Shown: positions 35,349 to 46,275, counted from the first letter of the stretch. The stretch is DNA of 64,000 nucleotides from Linepithema humile (GCF_040581485.1 NC_090135.1:2721001-2785000), one strand, 5' to 3'. Notes: generated by a model from the sequence alone, not told the origin. A program made the numbers and translations.

Positions 35349-36218
35349 CAGGGTGGGCCATTTTAATCCATCCACGCAAATAACTCCGTAAGTAAGCCAA
35401 ATACAGAAAAATGGTTTAGACAAAAGTTGTTCAGGACAATGGGGGTCACCTATTTATGCTAGTGACTTTGACCTTGAAGTCAATTTTCAAAGTCATTTAA
35501 GGTCAGAGTTATTTTTTTAAATGGAAACCCCTATTTTTAATTCCAAAATTTTATAGCTGGTGTCAAGAGCTTTTCAAAACACTATAATGAAGTTATTTTT
35601 TATTAAGTACTTTTCGAGTTATGAGGCTTGTAAATTACAGTATTTTGACATAAAATACAAAATATTTTGTAAAACATTCAATTTTTGGGATTAATACCTT
35701 AATACTTTTATGCATAAAATAATGAGACGAATCAATTGGTATAAAGAAAACACATAGCTGCTTTCAAGAAAAAATATGTAGTTTGCAACTGCATACTTTT
35801 TTTTAAAACCAATGTGTTTTCTTTATACCAATTGATTCGTCTCATTATTTTATGCATAAAAGTATTAAGGTATTAATCCCAAAAATTGAATGTTTTACAA
35901 AATATTTTGTATTTTATGTTAAAATACTGTAATTTACAAGCCTCATAACTCGAAAAGTACTTAATAAAAAATAACTTCATTATAGTGTTTTGAAAAGCTC
36001 TTGACACCAGCTATAAAATTTTAGAATTAAAAATAGGGGTTTCCATTTAAAAAAATAACTCTGACCTTAAATGACTTTGAAAATTGACTTCAAGGTCAAA
36101 GTCACTAGCATAAATAGGTGACCCCCATTGTCCTGAACAACTTTTGTCTGAACCATTTTTCTGTATTTGGCTTACTTACGGAGTTATTTGCGTGGATGGA
36201 TTAAAATGGCCCACCCTG
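35349..36218. mobile_element. 870-bp palindromic MITE inside the P-like transposase exon
   Basis: The ends are CAGGGTGGGCCATTTTAATC and GATTAAAATGGCCCACCCTG, with TA on each side (35347-35348 and 36219-36220). The two halves are near-perfect inverted copies meeting at about 35775-35800. Ignoring the element and one TA, the transposase frame reads straight through (SKAYRY to MKDVMQ). It is non-autonomous, and the TA target fits a Tc1/mariner-like mobiliser. Confidence 0.9.
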
Positions 36219-36538
36219 TATATCGATATGCCTTTGAGCTGATACTTCGCAAGGATATTGTGTGAGCAATATCCTCGGATGACCACTTAAGTTTCTGTAG
36301 AGAGGGGTTCAATATCATCCGTATTTGTCCTGGACTAAACATTTTCCCCAGTAACTCATGCATTTTTCTTTCCACGAGTTCTTTATCTTCTTTCGGTCTT
36401 GCCTTCTCGTACGTATTTATCCTCTTCTTTAATGCGGCTAACTGGAGTTCCAAATCATGTCTAAAAGAGTCAACATAGGAATATAGCAATTCATTTACAG
36501 CAAACAAATTTTTATTTATTTTAATATAAAAACTTTAA

Positions 36539-36699
36539 AGCCCGTATCAAACGACGCATTGAAGATTGAGATTAAAGATTAAAGATTAGAAATTTGACGA
36601 ATCAGGAAGAAGCAAACAGATGTTACTTTTTTCTGATTGGTCAAATTCTCAATCTTCTATCTTTAATCTTAATCTTCAATGCGTCGTCTGATATGGGCT
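36539..36699. mobile_element. 161-bp MITE, AGCCCGTATC termini, TAA-flanked
   Basis: It begins AGCCCGTATCAAACGACGC and ends with the inverted form (GCGTCGTCTGATATGGGCT). TAA is present on both sides (36536-36538 and 36700-36702), typical of PIF/Harbinger MITEs. It lies in the predicted intron between exons 2 and 3 of the P-like gene. A second copy is at 38804-38966. Confidence 0.85.
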
Positions 36700-37461
36700 T
36701 AAGTATGATTTCTTACATATTTAAACAATAGACAATTATTTATTTATTAAAAAATAATGACTTTAACATTAAATTATTTACTGTAAAACAGTAAATTGTA
36801 ACTTACATTTTTGAAGACTTGATAGCTTCTGTACTTGACGATGCCTGTGTCTCTTCAACATTCATCAAATTTTCGTTCGATGCTGATGGAGCCATTACTT
36901 CGTCGATGACTTCCTGCGCAACTGATGAGCCTTCGTTTGATACTGATGGAGCCATTACTTCGTCTAAGACTTCCTGTACAACTGACGAGACTTCATTCGA
37001 TGCTGATTGAACTATTACTTCATTGAAGACTTCCTGCATAGTTGACGAACCTTTGTTCGATGCTGGCGGAGGTATTGCACGGAGATACAACGATTGGGAT
37101 AGCATCAGAACGTAACTTTCTTGTTCTTGAAGGAGAATAACCCAGCAGTTGTTGTTGCAAGGGTTTTGTAAAGCATTCATCAGAAAAATGCTTTGAACAT
37201 ATCCTAGCTGAACCAAACAAAACTTTTATTCATAAGAATGCTCATAATAATAAACCAATACTTCAGATGAAATTGACAATATCACCGTACAAAAGTACAA
37301 AACTTACCATACTTTGAATTGATATTTTCTTTTCCGCATGCTCTGCGCCACTTATTGAAAAGTTCTGAATCTTTTGGGAAGGAAAAATATTTCACAAGAT
37401 TTTCTTCGACCTTTTTGGTTTTTGCTAAATAATTTCCACATCCTTTCACGTTACAAGTCAT

Positions 37462-38168
37462 TGCACATTGCACTGTTGTGTCTCTTGATAAACCGAATAA
37501 ACAAATAATCAAATAAAAGAACAAACCGAATAAATATTCAATACTCAATAATACAAATCAATCAACAATACAACTCTCGTTTGTTACGCTATGGTGTTAA
37601 TTGCTATATTGAATTGCGGTTGACGTATGACGCGTATGACGTAGGCTTAGACAGAATTCTAGAGACAAAATGGAGGATGCGCAGTGCTCTGACATGATAT
37701 GAGCATACCCTTGTATTTATATCATGGCAAGCACGTGCATTTATAATCTCACATATCTTTGATTTTTGCAAATAATTGCAGGAAAAACTTTAGTGAGTGG
37801 AAAATTATAACATTGATGTTATAATTATGTTACTTTATATTTACTAAGAATATGAAATAAATAATAAAATATTAATATTGTGTCAATGTTGATATAATGA
37901 TAAAATTAGGTTAAAAGTAAGTTTAAATCTAATCATTTATTTAATGTTATATAAAAAACATTATATTAAAATTATATAAAACATTTGCACAACATTATTC
38001 GTAATATTAAGACACTCCCATTTCAATGTTATTGAAATCTTAAAATCAGTGTCAAAATTTGTTTATAATGACGTCGATTAGAACGTTAAAACCTACATAT
38101 TTAAAAATGTTACATATTACTAAATATCGTTAAAATAACGTTATATCAATGATTTCTTGCTTACTGGG
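37462..38168 (-). other. 5' flank and right terminus of the P-like element
   Basis: The terminus reads GATTTCTTGCTTACTGGG, ending at 38168. The terminal stretch of about 440 bp (37722-38168) is an inverted copy of the left end of the element at 39443. No second P-like end is found left of 34840, in agreement with truncation there. Confidence 0.6.
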
Positions 38169-39442
38169 ATATATTTTAAAATCATCATACAATCATTCGG
38201 AACATGAAACAGTATACAGCAACGAATAGAAATGAAGCAAATGTTGCGATTGTGTTGAAAAATGTTGATGAAACCAAAAGAAATATTTGATGTTATCCGA
38301 AGGTCAACATGTTAATCATAAAGTGTAAAAAATAAATTCAATACACAAATAATACAATAAAAGCATTATATAAGAAACACAATTTGCACAATCAAATTTT
38401 AAATTGTAATGTAGTTATAGTTTGTTTAATGACGGTGGAAAGACAATGATCCAAATAACACATTGTTTGTTTCATATATGGGTTATCTAAACGCATATAA
38501 AATCATTGGATGGATTCGAAAATCGTATAATTTCACACATTAATCTTGCAATATATTACAGTTAAACTTTTGGCACATGTGTATATAACATATGATTAAC
38601 ATTCGCTTTTATTTTTATAGAAATCTAGTAGCGGCTGTAAAGATGTTTTATCTTCTTACGAGAAGCCTTTTCAATATGGAGCAACTACGTCGAAGACTAG
38701 AAATACTACAAGTCATTACAGAATTTGATTTTACATTATCAACAAATTATCAACTGATTCAATGTCTTGAAAGACATAGTGTAACAACAGATGAGAATCA
38801 TAAAGCCCGTATCAGAGTCTATGCATTCAAGATTGAGATTAAAGATTGAAGATTGGAAATTTGACCAATTGGGGAGAAGCAAACAATTATTACTTCTTTC
38901 TAATTGGTCAAATTCCTAATCTTCAATTTTTAATCTCAATATTCAGTGCGAAGTCTGATACGGGCTTAAGGCGGTAACATTTACAAGTGACGTTTTATTA
39001 AATACCTTAGTAACAGCGATAGAAATTTATATAGATAATAAATTTTTTTCGGTGAGTAGTATTTGAAATTTAACACGAATGTATAGTATAAAAAGAAAAG
39101 ATGTAGTAAAAATTTCGTTATAATTTGAAAAAAATTTGTACTTCTGTATGTAGGTAGCTTTCAGAGAGCCATCTTTTGCGCAATTACACGCCATTCACAT
39201 ACTGTATAATTAATAATAATTAAAAATAATTTAAAAAAAATAATAACTAAAATTTATTGAATAACATTATGAGTACGTTTCTTTTGAACGCTTACGCGCT
39301 GAAAGCATTATTCTATTTTTCTTATTATTCTATTTTTCTTTGACTTATGTGTAATGAACAAGAAAGATAAAATGATATTTTCAAAACGTATGAGAGTCCA
39401 AAAGAAACCCTATGTACGCAATATGACTTGTACGCAATACTA
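38169..39442. other. Spacer between two related elements
   Basis: AT-rich sequence. A short open frame at 38592-38849 has no recognisable domain and runs into the MITE at 38804, so I do not call it a gene. Confidence 0.4.
38804..38966. mobile_element. 163-bp MITE, second copy of the AGCCCGTATC family
   Basis: Same termini as the copy at 36539, with TAA at 38801-38803 and 38967-38969. Internal similarity includes GATTGAGATTAAAGATT and the inverted TTAATCTCAAT. Confidence 0.85.
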
Positions 39443-39917
39443 CCCAGTAAGCAAGAAATCATTGATATAACGTTATTTTAACGATATTTAGTAATATGTA
39501 ACATTGTTAAATATGTAGGTTTTAACGTTCTAATCGACGTCATTATAAACAAACTTTGACACTGATTTTAAGGTTTCAATAACGTTGAAATGGGAGTGTC
39601 TTAATATTACGAATAATGTTGTGCAAATGTTTTTTATAATTTTAATATAATGTTTTTCATATAACATTAAATAAATGATTAGATTTAAACTTACTTTTAA
39701 CCTAATTTTATCATTATATCAACATTGACATAATATTAATATTTTATTATTTATTTCATATTCTTAGTAAATACAAAGTAACATAACATCAATGTTATAA
39801 TTTTCCACTCAATAAAGTTCTTCCTGCAATCACTTGCAAAAATCAAAGATATATAAGATTATAAATGCACGTGCTTGCACACACATCACTAAGCTGCCGA
39901 GAAGGATTACACATACG

Positions 39918-40008
39918 TTGCGTTCCGAAATTCACTGCTGCCAGTGCTGGAAATTTATAGTTCATATTATGTCACATATCTTATAGATTTTCAGTATTGG
40001 CAATGCAT
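39918..40008. repeat. Diverged relative of the 99-bp MITE
   Basis: GTTCCGAAATTCACTGC and TAGATTTTCAGTATTGGCA recur in the same order as in the MITEs at 8461 and 8714, but the right terminal repeat is lost. Confidence 0.6.
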
Positions 40009-40098
40009 AAGTGGCATTTGTATTTGGTTCATCTGTTTCATTTTTATTCATTGCAAGTGGATCAGGTATATTGAAAAGTGTTGGTATAGCGTTTGGTT

Positions 40099-40475
40099 TT
40101 AATTTTCACCAATTATTGCTCGACCAGTCTCAAACTGTAATTCTTCAAAATGTTTCTAAAAAAAAAACTGCTTATAAGATAAATGTCCTTATTGATTACA
40201 GTTATTCATATTTATGTAATTTCAAACGGTGACAAATCTAAACTACACTTAAAAAAACGATCCATGATTCTAAACAAACAGAAAAAGCTACGTAAATTGA
40301 AAATTTAAGAGAATAAACTTACTTCACAGAGGCACGATGATTTGGTTGGTGTCCAAGACTCTCTGCAAAGATTACGTATCCATTTCTGTCGACGAACATC
40401 ATCCGCAGGAAACAAAAATAATCGAGCGTCTTTTTCTGTTCTATTGGTACAATTGACCGCAACGCAGCAAGGCAT
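40099..40475 (-). CDS. Two-exon stand-alone THAP-domain protein (69 aa)
   Basis: Exon 1 (40475-40323) starts MPCCVAVNCTNRTEKD and contains LFLFPADDVRRQKW and a Trp-Pro (WTPT) before CLCE at a GTAAGT donor. A run of T's with AG gives exon 2 (40155-40099), starting KHFEELQ and ending at TAA. The joined frame shows the THAP signature: Cys-x5-Cys, Phe-Pro, Trp and the closing Cys-x2-His-Phe across the junction. The two junction bases agree in phase 0. It is much too short for a transposase, so it could act as a DNA-binding competitor at element ends, or be the surviving head of a deleted gene. A longer frame in another phase (40319-40552) overlaps it and shows no domain. Confidence 0.6.
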
Positions 40476-41126
40476 TTTGTATCTTTTTTTTTGTTCACAG
40501 TCGGATAATCAAAATACACGTAAACACAGAGTTCGAACAGCTTAGAAGCCATAATCTAATCATCATAAACTTCTCAGCTCAGTGACAGAGACGAGAAGGC
40601 AAGGAGTGGGGGAATGGAACAAAAATGGCGGAGACGTGAGCAGACGTGAGAATACTCACGTTTTATAGTGCCTTAATAATAGAGCTTTCTCTCGCAAAGA
40701 ATTTTGACATTATTTATCTGCAAACTTAATGTTAGTTACATAAATATTAATATCGATTATTTTCACTTTATATAATTCTATAAAAAAGTTTTATAATATT
40801 TCTTTCTTATAAATTTAATATTAAAATAATATGAAAAAAACATTATAACAACACAAAAGTTTTATCATTATAATGTTATTTTAAACATAAGATTTCATCA
40901 AATTAAAACTATTGTAACTATGTTGAACTTGCAGCAAATAGAAGTGTTAAAATAACATTGAAAACAAAGTTTTAAATAATGTTTTAAAAATATTTCTCTG
41001 ATATTTAAGAGAACTATATTATAAAATAATATATTTAAAATATGTATACAACATTATATCTAAACATAAAAAATTACATAAAATTAATATTTTAAAACGT
41101 TGATTTAATGTTTCTTGCTTACTGGG

Positions 41127-41850
41127 TATCGTATGTACAAATGAGCATTGGATTTTTCATTTTTTATTTGTGCGCAATAAAGTTCGTAGGCAAACGTACT
41201 ATAGGCAATAATGTTATGTGTGCAAACGTACGTTCGTTTTCTTTCAATTTTCTAAGTGCGCAATAGAGCTTGTAGGCTATCGAACTGTAGGCAAAAATTT
41301 TTGTATTCTAACGTACGTTCATCTCTGAATTTTATATTTGTGCGTAATACCTTTTAGGCTATCGCACTGTAGACAAAAATTTTTGTGTACTAACGTACGT
41401 TCACCTCTCAATTTTATATTTGTGCGCAATAGAGTTTGTAGGCTATCAAACTGTAGGTAAACATTTTTGTGTACTAACGTATATTCATCTCTCAATTTTA
41501 TATTTGTGCGCAATAGAGCTTTTAGGCTATTGAACTGCAGGCAAAAATTTTTGTGTGCTATGTGACTTGTGCGCAATAATGTCATGTGTGCTAACGTACA
41601 TTTGTTTCTCAATTTAATATTCGTGCGCAATAGAGCTTGTAGGCTATCAAACTGCAGGCAAAAATTTTTGTGTGCTATGTGACTTGTGCACAATAATGTC
41701 ATGTGTGCTAACGTACATTCGTTCCTCAATTTAATATTTGTGCGCAATAGAGCTTGTAGGCTATCGAACTGTAGGCAAAAATTTTTGTGTATGAAAAAAT
41801 TGTGGATAAACGTACATTGGCTGTCGACACTGTAGGCTATCGATTTGTAG
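41127..41850. repeat. Minisatellite of roughly 110-bp related units
   Basis: Units repeat GTGCGCAATAGAGCTTGTAG, GCTATCGAACTGTAGGCAAA, TTTTTGTGT and CTAACGTACGTTC with variations. Long overlapping open frames across the array are by-products of the repetition. Confidence 0.8.
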
Positions 41851-41859
41851 GCAGTTGGG

Positions 41860-43150
41860 GCCCTCCCGCGGTCTTAGCCAATGCTCCAACAGATACGCTT
41901 GCACAAATAATAAATACATGCCATCGTACGATCCATTGAAACCATCATCGTACCTCATGTACTTTGATGTAAACAACTTGTACGGCTGGGCAATGTGTCA
42001 ACCGTTGCCTCATGCCGATTTTCAGTGGGTCGAAAATGTCGTGAGCTTTGATGTAATGTCCGCAACATCCGATTCGACTACCGTTATGTGCTGGAAGTCG
42101 ACCTTGTGTATCCAATGAATCTTCACGACGCGCAATAAGCCGCCCGGCAAGCGGGCGGTCAAGTTACTCGCTACGCTGTGCGATAAGCAGCGATACGTCA
42201 TCCACTATCGTAACCTGCAACAATGTATTCGACACGGGTTGCAGGTTACAAAAATTCATCGAATATTGCAATTCACGCAATCTCCATGGCTCGATATATC
42301 GAATTAAATACGCAATTTTGGACACTCGCGAGCAATGAATTCGAGAAAAATTTATACAAATTGATGAACAATGCAGTTTGTGGAAAAACTATGGAGAATG
42401 TGCAAAATCATACAGATGTACGGCTCATTACGCAGTGGGAGGGACGATACGGAGCGGAGGCTATGATCGCCAAACCAAATTTTCATAACCAAAGCGTGTT
42501 CTCGGAGAATCTAATCGCCGTAGAATTGCGAAAACTCGAAGTGAAAGTCGAGAAGCCGATCTACGTGGGTATATGTATCCTCGACATATTCAAAACCTGC
42601 TTGTACGAGTTTCACTACGAGTAGATGGTACTTCTATATCGCGACAACTGTAAAATTATGTACATACACCGACACAGACAGTCTGATATACTTTCTATAA
42701 TGCGAAAACGTATATCACGATATAAAACGCAATCTTTCAAAATTTGATACGAGCAATTACTTCGAGGACAACGTTTACGATATACCACGCGCGAACAAGA
42801 AAATACCGGGTCTGATGAAAGATTAGAACAACGGCACGATCATGAATTTGTCGGACTGAGGGCGAAAATGTACGCGTTGAGAGTCACCGACCAAAAAGAC
42901 GCCAAAAAGGTCAAAGGTGTAAAAAAGAGTGTAGTCGCCAAAACTATAACGTTCGACGATTACTCGATCCCTCAACGATGATATCGAGTTGACGCGGCGT
43001 CAATCGTGTATCCGATCAAAGATGCACGAGGTGTACACCGTGTCGGAGTCGAAGCTCGCGCTCAGTCCGTACGATGATAAGCGCTACATCGTATCCGGTT
43101 CCACCGACACTCTACCGTTGGAGCATTATAAAATACAATTGTTGTATTAG
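41860..43150 (+). pseudogene. Older Polinton: decayed DNA polymerase B fragment
   Basis: Plus-strand homology to the polymerase of the neighbouring Polinton, from just before the palm motif A ([11 protein letters not shown]) through motif B (KLMNNAVCGKTMENV) to the C-terminus at about 43150, with several shifts and stops. The catalytic motif C region around 42655-42680 is damaged. Where the younger copy has a stop just before motif B, this copy keeps Glu. It is convergent with the integrase remnant at 43317-43629, the same layout as in the young element. Confidence 0.85.
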
Positions 43151-43316
43151 TATTTATGTATTGTTTATTATTATGTTATATATAGTTTATACATTATATT
43201 ATTTATATTGTTTATATACTAATGTTAATATTTATGTATAGTTTATATATTATTTAATAAATAACATTATTGTAGTACATGTATATAATTGTTTATTGTA
43301 CAATAAATACATTTTA

Positions 43317-43629
43317 TTACAATACATTGTTTTTATTTATGCAAGAGTTGTGCGAGGAATCGAATCCTAACCATTTTATAAACACCTCATCATCCTTTCG
43401 ACGCAACACCTTCTGCACGAGATAAACATCGGGTTGAGCGGTCCTGAGCAATTCGTGTTCGTACAATTCTCCGGAGATCGGATTTCCGCGTGAATCTTTA
43501 ATCACATTAATATGTCACGGGATTGGTTCGTTGCACCGCGACAATCTTTAATACTTCTGTAGACCAATTTGGCGTGTACCCTTTTTCGAATATAGTCTTC
43601 AATTTGCTGACGCGTATCGGATCGCCCAC
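43317..43629 (-). pseudogene. Older Polinton: integrase C-terminus with chromodomain (part 2)
   Basis: The minus strand carries the end of a Polinton integrase, including a chromodomain-like segment (VEIKW-type VFIKWLGFDSSHNS). Its upstream half lies at 60359-60545, on the far side of the young Polinton. The split point is the GCCCAC target duplication. A short indel also breaks the frame near 43505. Confidence 0.85.
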
Positions 43630-43704
43630 AGTAGTATAGCTATGGGGGTTCTAACCCATGGGATCTGAGGGGGTGCGCGGGTAACGGGGGGAAAGAGGGG
43701 GAGG

Positions 43705-43945
43705 GGGTAATGACGTCATCGTTTTGGAGGGGAGGAGGTAATGACGTCATCGTTTTGGAAGGGAGGGGGTAATGACGTCATCGTTTTGGAGGGGAGGGGG
43801 TAATGACGTCATCGTTTTGGAGGGGAGGGGGTAATGACGTCATCGTTTTGGAGGAGAGGGGGTGACGAGGGAGGTGCGGGGGAGAGGGGAAGGTATCGGA
43901 TTACAGGGGGAAGAGGTTGAGGGGGGAGGGGGTAATGACGTCATC
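43705..43945. promoter_or_regulatory. Array of six TGACGTCA (CRE/ATF-type) sites
   Basis: The perfect 8-bp palindrome TGACGTCA occurs at 43711, 43742, 43773, 43804, 43835 and 43936; the first five are exactly 31 bp apart within GGAGGGGGTAA...TCGTTTTGG units. This is the consensus cAMP-response element bound by CREB/ATF bZIP factors. Function here is inference. Confidence 0.6.
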
Positions 43946-44465
43946 GTTTTGGAGGGGAGGGGGTAATTTCGGCGTGGAGGGGGTGACGAGGGAGGTGCGG
44001 GGGAAAGGGGAAGGTATCGGATTACATAAATTCCTGGAAGAGATAAGGATTCCTGGAAAAAATAAGATAAGGATTGTTTATATAAACATGAGTCATATAG
44101 AGATAAGGATTGTTTATACAAAGGGTATCGGATTACACTGCGTCAGCACTTTTGGAGTGGAGGGGGTGACGAGGGAGGTGAGGGGGAGGTGCGGAGAAGG
44201 TATCGGATTACATAAATTCCTGGAAAAGATAAGATAAGAATTGTTTATATAAGCATGAGTCATAGAGAGATAAGGATTCCTGGAAGAGATAAGGATTCCG
44301 AGAACTGTTTATATCCTTTGCAGGTTCGTGCAGGTTTTAGCGTGACATCATCGCTATTTTTAGATCATAGACCCTTAGGCAGCCACTTTTAGGCGCCATG
44401 TTGCCAGATTTCAATTTGCGTGACATCATCGATATTTTTAATTAGTGTCGTGTGCGACGAGCGGG

Positions 44466-44474
44466 TATAAAAAG
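44466..44474 (+). promoter_or_regulatory. TATA box in the left TIR facing inward
   Basis: TATAAAAAG in the context GAGCGGGTATAAAAAGCTCG, about 100 bp upstream of the first ATG of the small gene at 44566. The same box is inverted at 58615-58623, upstream of the polymerase. Confidence 0.6.
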
Positions 44475-44565
44475 CTCGCGGAAAAAAAATAGGAACCATC
44501 AGTTATCCGAAACCATTTGGACAATCACCACATCGCTGCAACGCTTTATCTGAATTATAGCAACG

Positions 44566-44818
44566 ATGTTTTCTACCGTACAACAGGCAACTGTGAGTAA
44601 TCCGGTTGACAAACAGCAAGGTGTGGATGCGAAGAAGCGGAAATTCTCACCCAACGTGTAAGTTGACTCTATTACTATTTACACTTTTAAACTTACTGCT
44701 ATTGTTACATTTCGAACTTATACAAGCTTTTATTCACAGAAATAAAAGTAATTCGACAAGTATCGATGGAAGCATGATCACGCCTCCCAGAATTTTAGCT
44801 AGAAGATACCCGTTGTAA
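44566..44818 (+). CDS. Small two-exon Polinton protein (56 aa)
   Basis: Exon 1 is 44566-44657 (MFSTVQQATVSNPVDKQQG, then KKRKFSPN) with a GTAAGT donor; exon 2 is 44740-44818 after TTCACAG and ends RRYPL. Phases match (2 to 1). KKRKF resembles a nuclear localisation signal, so an early regulatory or DNA-binding role is possible. It is driven by the TIR promoter, opposite to the polymerase. I know no family. Confidence 0.55.
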
Positions 44819-44840
44819 CATAATCGCTCTCGAGTATTGT

Positions 44841-45023
44841 GTGGATCATATCGCTCAATCGTTGAACAACGTCACTGGTATGGTCGACACCAAGTTCGCA
44901 CACTTTCGAAAAATCGCGAGCGGTGCGAAGGACCCCATCGCGGTGATACGTGAGAGCGAATCGTTCGATAAGAATGATATAATCGATTGTGAGCTGTTAG
45001 CTCAGATCTTTGGATCGCAGTAA
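44841..45023 (+). CDS. Possible further exon or small ORF
   Basis: A 60-codon open stretch without an ATG start (begins after a TAA at about 44822) with plausible coding content (DHIAQSLNNVTGMVDTKF ... CELLAQIFGSQ). It could be an alternative exon of the gene at 44566, since it lies just after its stop, or a pseudo-exon. No domain recognised. Confidence 0.3.
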   Translation: MDHIAQSLNNVTGMVDTKFAHFRKIASGAKDPIAVIRESESFDKNDIIDCELLAQIFGSQ

Positions 45024-45551
45024 TTCTAGCATATCACATGCTTTATTAAAATATTTTCACTATCATAATGTATTTATTAGATGTATCTGTTTAATAAATA
45101 TTATTTAACATTAAATTAATTTTTATTATACCATCTTTCCTGTACCACATCATATTCACTGACCTATCCTACTGCGAGATAAGCGCGCGCGTCATGTTAC
45201 ACTACATGATAGAAGGAAACGAGCAAACCGGTGACTATCATTTTTCCCTTCTAATTGTAACAAATAATTATAAAGTTAATAATTAAATATAATATAATTA
45301 AATATAATATTATTAAATATAACATTTATTAAAAAATTAATTTCAAGTAGTATATAATATTATAATATAGTATAACACAAGGATGGGATAAGACAAAAAA
45401 AATATAACATTTATTAAAAACTTAATTTCAAGTAGTATATAATATTATAATATAGTATAACACAAGGATAGGAGGAGGCTAAAAAAAAAAAAAATACAAT
45501 AATATATTTATAAAAAAAATATAATATTTATTTAAAAAGTGTGTACTATAC

Positions 45552-45600
<49 letters not shown>

Positions 45601-45761
45601 TGAAATAAAATAAAAACTATAATAATAAAATAAAAACTATAATAATATAATGATATAATAAAAACTATAATAAAAAAAAAATCGCGGGACCATCATCTGA
45701 AATAGAAAAATTCTATTAATAATCTGAAAATATTAAGTATGATACTTATCGAATGTAATAC
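45024..45761. other. AT-rich non-coding stretch with a (TG)n microsatellite
   Basis: Contains imperfect direct repeats (ACTTAATTTCAAGTAGTATA type, twice) and a TG run at about 45554-45602. No gene is seen. Confidence 0.6.
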
Positions 45762-46193
45762 TTACGGTTGTACATCATCGTCAGCAAAATGCGCCTCTCT
45801 CACCGCTCTCAATACGTCAGCGGTGCGCGCCACATCGCTTTCCATTTGATGGAATTGTGTTGTCAAAATATCAAATGAGCGGTACACCGTTAGCAAGTGT
45901 ACCCGTATATCCTGCCTGTAAGCAAAATAAAAACAAAATAATATAGGATGAAGATTAAATCTGTCATACGTAATATTAAATAGCAATACTTACAGCGATG
46001 TTAGTATCACCCCGTTTTCACGCCCATGCACATCATATTCAATTCGAAAATTGTGCAGCACGTGTTGTTGCTGCACATTTCTCGTCGCCTCTTCAAAATG
46101 ATGCACCGCACCGTGCAGGACGGCGATCCGATCCGTCACAGCCCTCATCAACTGCTCGATCTCTTGTAGTTCAATTGTATATAATTGTGCCAT
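45762..46193 (-). CDS. Two-exon coiled-coil Polinton protein (117 aa)
   Basis: Exon 1 is 46193-45994 (MAQLYTIELQEIEQLMRAV; heptad-like) and exon 2 is 45915-45762 (QDIRVHLLTVYRSFDILTTQ ... FADDDVQP). Donor GTAAGT and acceptor TTACAG agree in phase 2. A TATA-like TATAAAAA (46283-46276) lies about 85 bp upstream. A further donor at the end and an acceptor at about 45694 would, if used, still end the protein after Pro. Helical content suggests a structural or adaptor role; no family is recognised. Confidence 0.6.
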
Positions 46194-46275
46194 TTTTTTT
46201 TTTTTTAAATCACAAACTGTTACTCACAAACTCGTGAACTGTAGGAGACTTGTGACGGTCCCAACCTCCGAAGCA

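Larger units (their letters stand above)
34840..37461 (-). pseudogene. P-element-like transposase with THAP domain, split by a MITE
   Basis: Exon 1 (37461-37308) holds the first half of a THAP zinc finger (MTCNVKGCGN, then KWRRACGK); exon 2 (37207-36807) completes it (ICSKHFSDECF, then DAIPIV). Exon 3 begins at about 36460 with a coiled coil, phase-compatible with exon 2, and runs into the P-type nuclease (VVLTFDEIYINDNVA, AITSDMGPGN, FADVPHLLKL). Defects: a frameshift inside exon 2 (about 37060-37090), an 870-bp MITE inside exon 3, and loss of the C-terminal part beyond about 34840. A repeat of about 24 residues (NEVSSVVQEVLDEVMAPS type) fills exon 2. THAP9/P-type proteins bind element ends and use an RNase H-like fold. 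Confidence 0.85.
39443..41126. mobile_element. 1.7-kb non-autonomous relative of the P-like element, TA-flanked
   Basis: It starts CCCAGTAAGCAAGAAATC and ends TTTCTTGCTTACTGGG, flanked by TA on both sides (39441-39442 and 41127-41128). Its first 440 bp match the right end of the neighbouring P-like element in inverted orientation. Inside are a diverged copy of the 99-bp MITE (about 39918-40008) and a two-exon THAP gene; there is no transposase catalytic region. The 2-bp flank is shorter than the 8 bp expected of P elements, so the target duplication may have been lost or the ends misjudged. Confidence 0.65.
43630..44510. repeat. Left terminal inverted repeat of the Polinton
   Basis: The outer part (43630 to about 44040) mirrors 59935-60358: a GGGAGGGGG-rich tract with 31-bp tandem units. 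The inner part (about 44040-44500) mirrors about 58605-58990, including GATAAGGATTGTTTATA-type repeats and GGGTATAAAAAGCTCG. The right repeat is longer because it holds an additional block of about 0.9 kb. Confidence 0.85.

Noticed and set aside
36819..37010. Plus-strand frame with SFDADGAITSS repeats
   Set aside because: It is the antisense of the repeat in exon 2 of the P-like transposase.
40319..40552. 77-codon minus frame overlapping the THAP exon
   Set aside because: It shows no domain, whereas the alternative frame with ATG at 40475 gives a complete THAP signature after splicing.
41319..41976. Long minus-strand frames over the minisatellite
   Set aside because: They repeat with the array and show no domain.
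43680..44240. Open frames in the Polinton TIRs (Gly/Arg-rich or Pro/Ser-rich)
   Set aside because: They come from the purine-rich TIR tandem units and appear in both TIRs in mirrored frames; no start context or splice support.
43680..44240. CRISPR-like array
   Set aside because: Regular 31-bp units have no unique spacers, and the context is a eukaryotic transposon terminus.
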